64,000 bases of DNA, from assembly GCF_002294985.1 (NCBI RefSeq), contig NZ_NSGE01000003.1, positions 124,001 to 188,000 on the forward strand, written 5' to 3'. Under the pieces are notes generated by a model. It saw only the letters and a program-made list of their open reading frames with translations. It searched no databases and was not told the DNA's origin. The DNA comes from Mesorhizobium sp. WSM3862. Lineage in GTDB: Bacteria; Pseudomonadota; Alphaproteobacteria; Rhizobiales; Rhizobiaceae. The translations under genes were made by a program, and so were the position numbers. The stretch's first letter is position 1, and each line of letters begins with the position of its first letter. Of the stretch, positions 53,167-60,588 are shown one piece after another.

Positions 53167-53466
53167 TCAGTCCAGCGGCACCACGATCTCGGTACGGCGC
53201 GGCCGCTGGCCCTCCTTGCCCGGGACCAGTACCACGATCACGCAGACCTGCTGTCCGCCGCGCGTGGCCTGCGAGGCCTTGGCGAGCGTGCCGCCGTTCT
53301 GCGCGGCGATCTGTTGGCCGATTGCATAGCAGTCGCTGGCAGCAAGCACGAGCGGCTGATCGACCGATGGCTCGACGAGCGGCATCGCCGTCGCCTGCGA
53401 CGCAAAAATCCCGGCTGCGGCAAGCGCCAGCGTCGCGGCGCGAGTAAGGGAGCGGAACGTTTTCAT
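53167..53466 (-). CDS. feuN: Probable FeuN, small periplasmic inhibitor of FeuQ
   Basis: A 99-residue protein with a signal peptide (AATLALAAAGIFASQATA). The mature domain is about 70 residues: one Cys in ASDCYAIGQQIAAQNGGTLA and one in GQQVCVIVVLVPG, probably disulfide-linked, and a basic end (QRPRRTEIVVPLD). It lies 81 bases before feuP on the same strand, exactly the place of the S. meliloti feuN, whose small periplasmic product holds FeuQ in check and is essential. The identification rests on position, size and export signal, not on a sequence search. GTG at 53472 is an alternative start. Confidence 0.72.
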   Translation of the reverse strand: MKTFRSLTRAATLALAAAGIFASQATAMPLVEPSVDQPLVLAASDCYAIGQQIAAQNGGTLAKASQATRGGQQVCVIVVLVPGKEGQRPRRTEIVVPLD

Positions 53467-53697
53467 GATCACGGTACTAACGCATTTGTGCTGAACATGA
53501 AATGAACGGTGAACGGCCGAAAATCCATGCCCGCCATACCCCCTACCCGCGAGACGAACAAATGCGAGTCCAACTGCCTGGGCTCATCAGGACCAGCATG
53601 GATTGATAGCCGGAAAATCACGGGCGCGGCTACGGTTTTCGCGGCTAGCATATGCTCTAATTTGCGCCGTGAAGCAGTTGAGGACGGGGAGAATGCC

Positions 53698-54084
53698 ATG
53701 AGCCATGACGACCTTGCCAGTCTCTACAAGGGCTACATTGCCTGCCTCAACGAACAGGATTGGGACAATCTCGGCCAGTTTGTCGGCGAGGAGGTGCAGT
53801 ATAATGGCGAGACGGTGGGGCTTTCGGGCTATCGCCGCATGCTGGAAGGCGATTTTCAGGCCATTCCCGATCTGCGTTTCAACATCGAGCTTCTGGTTTC
53901 AGAGCCACCACGCGTGGCGGCCCGTCTGCATTTCGACTGCAGGCCCAAGGGCATGCTGTTCGGCCTGGCGGTGAACGGCAGGCGAGTCACCTTCGCGGAG
54001 AACGTCTTTTATGAAATCCAGGACGGGCGAATACGCGAGGTCTGGTCTGTCATCGACAAGGCCGCCATCCAGGGCCAGCTCTAG
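53698..54084 (+). CDS. SnoaL-like ester cyclase/NTF2-fold protein
   Basis: A 128-residue protein of the NTF2-like SnoaL fold. It starts MSHDDLASLYKGYIACLNEQ and ends in AENVFYEIQDGRIREVWSVI, where the D-G-R/K-I-x-E-x-W pattern is characteristic. Members bind small ligands, isomerise or cyclise them, and many have no known activity. No partner gene is adjacent. GGGGAGAA 5-12 bases before the ATG at 53698 supports the start over earlier in-frame ATGs. Confidence 0.85.
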   Translation: MSHDDLASLYKGYIACLNEQDWDNLGQFVGEEVQYNGETVGLSGYRRMLEGDFQAIPDLRFNIELLVSEPPRVAARLHFDCRPKGMLFGLAVNGRRVTFAENVFYEIQDGRIREVWSVIDKAAIQGQL

Positions 54085-54104
54085 AGAAGTCCAGCGTTTC
54101 AAGG

Positions 54105-54190
54105 AAACGCGGAATTGCTCTAACTCTTTGTTTTTTTCGTACTTCCGGACGGAAAACCGCTACGCACCTTTCCTGGAATTGCTGAAGGAA
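54105..54190 (+). repeat. Dispersed intergenic repeat (second copy)
   Basis: It contains GCTCTAACTCTTTG, TTCCGGACGG and CCTTTCCTGGAATTGCT in the same order as the inverted copy near 44484-44575. It lies between the SnoaL-like gene and the convergent DUF3168 gene and includes a T7 run that may help terminate transcription. Confidence 0.6.
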
Positions 54191-54201
54191 AAGCTGGTCT
54201 C

Positions 54202-54609
54202 TCAGGCACCTTCTTGCGTCAGCGCGCGGAAGCGCAGCAGCCCGTGGTGCACCGCGAGATCGTCGTCATAGCGCGCCTCGGCGAATTCCAGCGACAGCCG
54301 CGTCTGGCCACGCGGGCCGATCGAGAGGGCCGCGCCGTCGAGGCGCGCCTTGATGCTGTCCATGATGAGCCGCGTCTCGGCCTCGCCCTGCGCCTTCGAC
54401 CAGATGTGGAGCGTGATGAGTTGGTCGTCGTTGTCGTCGGCGCCGGTGTCCAGGTCGAAGGCGCTGGTGCGACCGTAGGTGACGTGCGGAAATGCGGCCT
54501 TGGCGTCGGCGCGCTCGAGCAGGCCGGCGCCGCCCAACAGCGCCGACAGCGACGCATCGGTCTTCAGTCGCAGGAACAAGGCCTGCATCAAATCGCCAGG
54601 CGCCGTCAT
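54202..54609 (-). CDS. DUF3168 protein, gene-transfer-agent/phage tail component, orphan
   Basis: A 135-residue protein of the DUF3168 family, found in tail gene clusters of phages and of the Rhodobacter-type gene transfer agent. The start (DLMQALFLRLKTDASLSALL) and HVTYGRTSAFDLDTGADDND, LHIWSKAQGEAETRLIMDSI and HHGLLRFRAL segments fit that family. No portal, capsid or other tail gene lies beside it in this window. It is therefore a detached piece of a gene transfer agent cluster, a remnant, or a recruited gene. The frame is intact. Confidence 0.82.
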   Translation of the reverse strand: MTAPGDLMQALFLRLKTDASLSALLGGAGLLERADAKAAFPHVTYGRTSAFDLDTGADDNDDQLITLHIWSKAQGEAETRLIMDSIKARLDGAALSIGPRGQTRLSLEFAEARYDDDLAVHHGLLRFRALTQEGA

Positions 54610-55055
54610 ATGTGCTTCCTCTCGCCTGCCTTGTCCTCATCGCAGCGTAGCCGCCTTGCACCCGTTTCGCCAGATCGTCAGGCGGCGGCTTGAGGCAATG
54701 CCATCAAGCCTGATCACCGTTGCCTGATCCCTGATCACCACAGTTACGAAACGGATGACGGCGCACAGGCGCCTCATCACCGATCTCGCGGCGATAGACA
54801 AGCAAAACCGGGCGGCTGCCGAGAGTTTCGGGGGCGAGCCGCACCATCCGCGGTTCCGGTTCGGCGGGCATGCAGGGCATCACGCGTGTCACGATGTGGG
54901 GCGACACGGTTTTTGAGGAAGGCGCCGCGCAGGGTCTGGTGGAGCAATGCGACTACGTCTACACAAGGCTGCTGCCCGGCTGGGGCGCCAGTCGCTTTCG
55001 CCGCAGGGCGCAAGCCTGGCTGACGAGCGGGGCAGACTGGCCAGGGAGGCCGGAG
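54610..55055. other. Divergent intergenic region, no supported gene
   Basis: About 445 bases upstream of both the DUF3168 gene and the NAD(P)-binding protein gene. Frames on both strands are open for up to 67 codons (54704-54907 minus), but none has a good ribosome binding site or a known motif. It may contain the remains of a decayed gene. Confidence 0.4.
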
Positions 55056-55688
55056 ATGAAACTTCTGATCTTTGGCGCCTCGGGCGCGACCGGCCGCGCT
55101 CTCGTCTCGGGGGCGCTGGCGGAAGACCATCTGGTCACCGCCTTCGTCCGCACGCCGCGCAAGCTCGCCATCAGCCACGACCGTCTGAGCGTGACCGTCG
55201 GAGACGTCGCCGACTGCAAGGCGGTGGAGGGCGCGATTGCGGGTCACGACGCGGTGTTGAGCTGCCTCGGTGTCGGCGTGCCATTGAAGCACGACGCGGC
55301 GGTGATTGCCGGTATCGGCTTCATCGTCGAGGCGATGCAACGGAGCGGGCCAACCCGGCTCATTTATCAGTCCTTCCTCGGCGTCCGCGACAGCCGGCGG
55401 CAATTGGGGCCGCTGCTCGGCGGCATCGTCGTGCCGCTCGTGCTGCGCCATGAAGCGGCGGATCACGAAGCGAAGGAAAGGCTCATCACGCAGTCCGGCC
55501 TCGACTGGACGATCGTGCGACCGCCAAAGCTCGGCAACGGTCCAGCCACCGGCCGGTTCCGCCACGGCCACGGCATCCGGGCCAGATCCTTGTTGCCGAC
55601 GCTGGCGCGCGCCGACGTGGCGGCCTTCATGCTCGATCAAGTCAGCGACAAGACCTATTCGCGTACAGCGGTTGCCCTGCTGCCTTGA
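55056..55688 (+). CDS. NAD(P)-binding protein, atypical SDR (NmrA/BVR-B-like)
   Basis: A 210-residue Rossmann-fold protein. The dinucleotide loop is LLIFGASGATGRALVSGALA. Next come VRTPRKLAISHD, a GDVADCKAVEGAIAGHDAVL segment and TIVRPPKLGNGPATGRFR. This layout matches biliverdin-reductase-B-like and NmrA-type oxidoreductases or redox sensors. GGGAGG lies five bases before the ATG at 55056, so longer frames upstream are unlikely to be used. The stop is two bases from the convergent MttB-family gene's stop. Substrate unknown. Confidence 0.88.
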   Translation: MKLLIFGASGATGRALVSGALAEDHLVTAFVRTPRKLAISHDRLSVTVGDVADCKAVEGAIAGHDAVLSCLGVGVPLKHDAAVIAGIGFIVEAMQRSGPTRLIYQSFLGVRDSRRQLGPLLGGIVVPLVLRHEAADHEAKERLITQSGLDWTIVRPPKLGNGPATGRFRHGHGIRARSLLPTLARADVAAFMLDQVSDKTYSRTAVALLP

Positions 55689-55690
55689 CC

Positions 55691-57244
55691 TCACGACACC
55701 GGTGCCGCGCCGCCCTCTTCGGTGCGACGTGCGATGAACTCGTCGAGCACGCCGGCGGTGGCGGCAGCGGATGCGGGCGGCTGGAAATCGGAAAGAATCC
55801 GCTTCCAGATGCCGGTGGCGCGCTCCGTCGCGGTCTTGCCGCCGGATTGCGTCCAGTTGCCGAAATTCGACCAGTCGGCCACCAGCGGTTCATAAAAGGC
55901 GGTACGGTAGCGGGCCATGGTGTGGGCGGCCGAGAAGAAATGGCCTCCGGGCTGCACCTCGGCAATAGCGTCGAAACCGATGGCGTCGGCATCACCCGGT
56001 GTCGTGGCGCAAAGCTCGGCGACGGTCTGCAGCGCCTCGATGTCAGTGATCAGCTTTTCGAAGGAGACGCTCAAGCCGCCTTCCAGCCAGCCTGCGGCAT
56101 GGATGCAGACCGTGGCGCCGGCAAGCACCGAGGCCCATAGCGCGAACTGCGTCTCATGCGCTGCCTGCGCGTCGGAGACATTGGCGGCGCTGCCGCCGCC
56201 GGAGCGCCAAGGCAAGCCGGTGAAGCGCGCGAGCTGGCCGGCGCCCAAGGTCGCCTTGATGTGCTCCGGCGTGCCGAAGGCCGGCGCGCCCGACTTCATG
56301 TCGACATTGGAGGAAAACGAGCCATAGACCACCGGAGCGCCGGGGCGCACGATCTGGGCGAGCGTCAGCCCCGCCAGCGCCTCCGCATGCTGCAGGGTCA
56401 GCGCGCCGGCGACCGTGATCGGCGCCATGGCGCCCGCCAGGCAGAAGGGCGTGATGATCGACACCTGGCCGAACCTGGCGAAGTCGATGATGCCTTGCGC
56501 CATCGGGATATCGAGCTGGCGCGGCGAATTGGTGTTGATGACGGTGTAGCAGTAGGCGCCGTTACGAAATTCCTCCTACGAGAGGCCGCGCGCCAGCCGG
56601 ACCATCTCGAAGCTGTCCTCGACCTGCGGTGTGCCGCGGGCGAAGACGAAGGGGAACTTGTCGGACAAGGTGAGCTGCGCGCGGCCGGTGGCAAAATGGC
56701 GAAAGCGCGTGTCGACGTCCTGCGGCTCGATGCAGGGGCCGAGCATATGCAGCACGTCGAAATGCTGCAGGAGCTTCATGAATTCCTCGAAGGCGGCGAG
56801 CGTGCCGGGCCGCCTTCCGCGCTCGAGATCAGTGACGTTGGGCGCGCCGGAGCCGGCGAGGAATGTCATGGACCCAAGCTCGAGGATAAGGTCACGGGAG
56901 CGGGCGCCGCCATAGGCGGGGATTGAGCGCGGCGCGGACGCCAAGCCTGCCTCGACCATGTCGCGGCCGATCCGCACCATCTGGCTGTCCTCGTCGACCA
57001 GGGCGCCGGCCTTGGCAAGAATGGCGCGCGCCTCCGGCAGCAGCACCTTGATGCCGAGTTCTTCCAGCACGCGCAGCGCCGTGTCGTGGATCGCGGCGGC
57101 CTGATCGTCGGAAAAGACCGGCTGCGGCAGGAACGGATTCTTCAGCGAACGATAGTTCGGGCGGCGGCTCGACTCGCTGCCGGCCTCGCCGGTACGTCCA
57201 CGCCGGCGTTCGCGCCTCTGATCGCGTGCGGCTTCGTCAATCAT
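55691..57244 (-). pseudogene. MttB-family methyltransferase (COG5598) with in-frame amber codon
   Basis: The frame from ATG 57244 is 517 codons long if the TAG at 56576-56578 (codon 223) is read through. Both sides are clearly one protein: EMVRLARGLS before, EEFRNGAYCYTVINTNSPRQ after, with no shift of frame and normal codon use throughout. The MttB superfamily demethylates trimethylamine or glycine betaine, passing methyl to a corrinoid protein. In methanogen MttB the amber codon encodes pyrrolysine near residue 334. Here the matching region (GGGSAANVSDAQAAHE, near residue 356) has sense codons, so this TAG is elsewhere and is more likely a nonsense mutation or a sequence error. Ribosome binding site GGAGG is intact. 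It lies 12 bases after the flavoprotein gene. Confidence 0.85.
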
Positions 57245-57256
57245 GCCCAATCCTCC

Positions 57257-59668
57257 CTATTGCCGCATTGCCTCGCCCTTGGGGTCATAGGTCGAGGCCG
57301 CGATGACACGCGCCGGCCGTTCGACGCCGACAATGTGTACGGAAAGTTGCGTCCCCTCCCCGGCGAAATCGTCATCCACCAACGCCAGGGCGACGCTCTT
57401 GCCGACCGTGTAGCCGTAGCCGCCGGAAGTGACGAAGCCGACGCGGCGTCCCTTGTGCCAGACAGGCTCGAAACCGCTGGCGTCGGCGTCGACGGCATCG
57501 ACTTCCAGGGTCACGATCCGCCGGGCGACGCCCGCCTTGCGCTCCTTGAGAGCTGCTTCGCGGCCGACAAAATCGCCCTTGTCGAAGTCGACGAACCGAT
57601 CGAGCCCGGTCTGGCCGGGCGTGTAGCCTTGGGTAAATTCGCGCGACCAGATGCCGAAACTCTTCTCCAGCCGCAGCGCGTTGAGCGCGTAGTAGCCGAT
57701 CTCGGCGAGACCAAGATCTTCGCCGGCGGCGAGCAGCGTCTCGCGCAGCGTCCCGTGCAGGGTGGCCGGGCAATTGATTTCGAAGCCGAGCTCGCCGGCG
57801 ATCGACAGCCGGGCGACCCGGGCGCGAACCATGCCGATGTCGAACTCGGCGCAGGCCATGAACGGCAGGGTTTTGGCGGAGACGTCCTGGTGCGTGGTGC
57901 GTTCGACGACCTTCCTTGCATTCGGCCCGGTCACCAGGAAGCCGGACATCGCGTCCGAGATGTCGTTAACCGAGACGCCGTCCGCCATGTGCGCCTCGAA
58001 CCAGCGCATGTGGAATTCGCGCAGGTAATAGGAGCCCATGATCCAGTAGTCGCCGCCGCCCCAGTTGAGCACGGTAAGGTCGCCCTTCAGCCTGCCGTCA
58101 TGGCCGAGCATCGGGGCAAGCTTCGCGCGCCCAGGCTTCGGCAGTTTGCAGGCAAGCAGCCGGTCGAGCCAGGCCTCGGCGCCGGGACCGGACACGGCGT
58201 AGCGCGAGAAGGCCGTGGTGTCGACGAGGCCGGCGGCGCGGCGCACCTGCAGCACCTCATCGCCGACGATGTCGAAGGCGTTGGAGCGCTTCAGCGTCGT
58301 CTCCTCGCGAAAACCCATTGGCGCGAAATAGGCCGGGATTTCCAGCCCCCATGAGGCCGTCCACTCGGCGCCGACCGCGCTCATGCCGTCATAGGCGCCG
58401 GGCCGCTTCAGCGGCCGGCCCGCCGGCAGCCGCTCGTTGGGGAAGGTCATGACGAAGCGACGGGCGTAGAACTGGCGCGTGGTTTGCCTGAGATACTCGC
58501 GGTTGGCGGCGAAGGCGCCGTAGCGGGCGATGTCCATGCCGAAGATGTCGGCCTGCGGCTCGCCGTAGATCATCCATTCGGCCAGCGACTTGCCGACGCC
58601 GCCACCCTGGCTGAAGCCGGCCATGACGCCGCAGGCGACCCAGTAGTTCTTCAAGCCACGCACCGGGCCAACCAGTGGATTGCCGTCGGGGGTGAAGGTG
58701 AAGGCGCCATTGACCCATTTGCGGATGCCCGCCTTGGCCAGGCAGGGGAAGCGCTGATACGCCTTCGAAAGCTCCGGGCTGATGCGGTCGATGTCCTCGG
58801 GGATCAGCTCGATGCCGTAGTCCCAGGGCGCACCGTCCATGTTCCAATGTTTTGGGTTCTGCTCGTAGACACCGAGCAGCACGCCTTTGCGCTCCTGCCG
58901 AAGATAGGAGAAGCCGTCGAGATCGACGGCAAGGCCGAGCTCCTTGTCGAGCGCAGCGACCTCCGGAATGTCCTCGGTGACGAAATAATGGTGCTCCATC
59001 GGCGTCACCGGCAGGTCGACGCCTGCCATGAGGCCGACCTGCTTGGCCCATAGGCCGCCGGCGTTGACGACATGCTCGGCGACAATCGCGCCCTTCTCCG
59101 TAACCACATCCCAGTCGCCGTCGGCGCGCTGCCTGAGCTCGATCACGCGGTTGCGCAGGATCACATCGGCGCCGCGCTTCTTTGCGGCGCCCGCATAGGC
59201 GTGCGTCGTGCCGTAAGGGTCGAGATGGCCTTCGTTGGAATCGTAAAGGCCACCCAGCACATCGCTGACGTCGACGATCGGGCAGATCTCCTTGATCTCC
59301 TCGGGCGTCACCAGGCGGGCCGTCTCGATGCCGACCGACTGGAACACCGCCCAGGCCGATTTCAGCCATTCCCAGCGCTGCGGATCGCTTGCCATGTTGA
59401 CGCCACCGGTCATGTGCAACCCGGCATCCTGGCCGGACTCGGCCTCGATCTCGCGGTAGAGCTTGATCGTGTAATCCTGCAGCGCCGCGACATTGGGGTC
59501 TGCGTTCAGCGCATGGAAGCCGGCCGCCGCGTGCCAGGTCGAGCCGGCCGTCAGCTCGGCGCGCTCGATAAGCGCCACGTCGCTCCAGCCGAAGCGCGTC
59601 AGGTGATAGAGCACCGAGGCGCCGACCACGCCTCCCCCGATGACGACCGCCCGGTAATGCGATTTCAC
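57257..59668 (-). CDS. Dimethylglycine/sarcosine dehydrogenase-like flavoprotein with GcvT domain
   Basis: An 803-residue protein. The N-terminal FAD-binding oxidase domain begins VVIGGGVVGASVLYHLTRFG. His46 in TAGSTWHAAAG matches the His that binds FAD covalently in dimethylglycine and sarcosine dehydrogenases. A FAO_M linker follows (about 385-440), then a C-terminal aminomethyltransferase/GcvT domain that captures formaldehyde on tetrahydrofolate (GELGFEINCP, GYYALNALRLEKSFGIWSRE). The GTG start at 59668 follows GGGAGAGG. It is first in an operon with the MttB-family gene, so the pair probably demethylates a betaine or methylamine. A TetR gene is divergent. Exact substrate not certain. Confidence 0.88.
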   Translation of the reverse strand: MKSHYRAVVIGGGVVGASVLYHLTRFGWSDVALIERAELTAGSTWHAAAGFHALNADPNVAALQDYTIKLYREIEAESGQDAGLHMTGGVNMASDPQRWEWLKSAWAVFQSVGIETARLVTPEEIKEICPIVDVSDVLGGLYDSNEGHLDPYGTTHAYAGAAKKRGADVILRNRVIELRQRADGDWDVVTEKGAIVAEHVVNAGGLWAKQVGLMAGVDLPVTPMEHHYFVTEDIPEVAALDKELGLAVDLDGFSYLRQERKGVLLGVYEQNPKHWNMDGAPWDYGIELIPEDIDRISPELSKAYQRFPCLAKAGIRKWVNGAFTFTPDGNPLVGPVRGLKNYWVACGVMAGFSQGGGVGKSLAEWMIYGEPQADIFGMDIARYGAFAANREYLRQTTRQFYARRFVMTFPNERLPAGRPLKRPGAYDGMSAVGAEWTASWGLEIPAYFAPMGFREETTLKRSNAFDIVGDEVLQVRRAAGLVDTTAFSRYAVSGPGAEAWLDRLLACKLPKPGRAKLAPMLGHDGRLKGDLTVLNWGGGDYWIMGSYYLREFHMRWFEAHMADGVSVNDISDAMSGFLVTGPNARKVVERTTHQDVSAKTLPFMACAEFDIGMVRARVARLSIAGELGFEINCPATLHGTLRETLLAAGEDLGLAEIGYYALNALRLEKSFGIWSREFTQGYTPGQTGLDRFVDFDKGDFVGREAALKERKAGVARRIVTLEVDAVDADASGFEPVWHKGRRVGFVTSGGYGYTVGKSVALALVDDDFAGEGTQLSVHIVGVERPARVIAASTYDPKGEAMRQ

Positions 59669-59707
59669 GAGCCTCTCCCTCTCGTTAGAGAGCCTTACGA
59701 TACACCT

Positions 59708-59741
59708 CCTGTACACAAGTGTCTAGACACAAGTGTACAGG
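59708..59741. promoter_or_regulatory. 34-bp palindromic operator with two ACACAAGTGT units
   Basis: The site is symmetric apart from two AA pairs, with arms CCTGTACAC and GTGTACAGG. It also contains ACACAAGTGT twice (59713-59722 and 59727-59736), 14 bases apart. It is 40 bases before the flavoprotein start and 41 before the TetR start. It should be the binding site of that TetR protein, perhaps for two dimers. Confidence 0.75.
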
Positions 59742-59781
59742 TCGCTTGCGCGCCGCTTCCCGCCATGCCTATTGTGCGGCC

Positions 59782-60420
59782 ATGATCATGACCGCCCCGC
59801 AGGCCGAACCGGTTCCCGGCAACATCAAGGTCACGCGCTCGGACTGGATCGATCTGGCGCTTGAGACACTGATTTCAGACGGTATCGAGAGCGTGCGCGT
59901 GCTCACCCTCGGCCAGAAGCTCGGCGTGTCGCGCTCGAGCTTCTACTGGTATTTCGAAAGCCGACAGGATCTGCTCGACCAGTTGCTCAAGCATTGGCAC
60001 GACACCAACACCACTGCGATCGTCGAGCGCGCCCGGCGCCCCGCCGAAACCATCATCATGGGCGTGATGAACGTATTCGAATGCTGGGCCGACGAGCGAC
60101 TGTTCGACCCGAGGCTCGATTTCGCCGTACGCGAATGGGCGAGGCGCTCGGCCGACGTGCGGCAGATGATCGACCAGGCCGACGACGAGCGCCTCAGCGC
60201 CATCCGCGACATGTACCGCCGGCACGGCTACGACGACGAGGACGCCTTCATCCGAGCGCGTGTGCTCTACTACATGCAGATCGGCTATTACGTTCTCGAC
60301 CTCAAGGAACCGGTCGAGGCCCGCGTCAGCCATCTCGCCGCCTATCTGCGCTCCTTCACCGGCCAGGAGCCGACCGAAGCGGATGTGGCGCATTTCATGC
60401 GCTTCATCGCGGCGCGGTGA
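59782..60420 (+). CDS. TetR-family regulator of the methylamine/betaine pair
   Basis: A 212-residue TetR protein divergent from the flavoprotein/MttB operon. The helix-turn-helix is residues about 20-65 (VLTLGQKLGVSRSSFYWYFE, with the F-Y-W-Y-F recognition end). The C-terminal ligand domain is helical and rich in acidic and aromatic residues (LYYMQIGYYVLDLKEPVEAR). The start at 59782 (MIMTAPQ) is preferred. The 34-bp operator overlaps an earlier in-frame start at 59719. It probably represses the divergent operon until its methylated amine substrate or product binds. Confidence 0.88.
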   Translation: MIMTAPQAEPVPGNIKVTRSDWIDLALETLISDGIESVRVLTLGQKLGVSRSSFYWYFESRQDLLDQLLKHWHDTNTTAIVERARRPAETIIMGVMNVFECWADERLFDPRLDFAVREWARRSADVRQMIDQADDERLSAIRDMYRRHGYDDEDAFIRARVLYYMQIGYYVLDLKEPVEARVSHLAAYLRSFTGQEPTEADVAHFMRFIAAR

Positions 60421-60588
60421 TAACTACCCGCCGTTCACGGCCGATTGACCTCCATTCAACAAAGCTTGTGCTGTGGCTTCGCTGCCCTTGTGAGCAGTGA
60501 TAAAATGGTCGAATAGTTTGGCAGGGTGCCACCTGAAACTGCCCGCATGCTGTTTTCGGGCGAAAGCGCATTGGGGCGGAAGTCTGGA

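Noticed and set aside
54704..54907. 67-codon minus-strand frame before the NAD(P)-binding protein gene
   Set aside because: No ribosome binding site, no motif, and composition like the non-coding surroundings.
55691..57244. Pyrrolysine-encoding MttB
   Set aside because: The TAG is at codon 223, not at the pyrrolysine-equivalent position, and nothing else in the window suggests pyrrolysine use.
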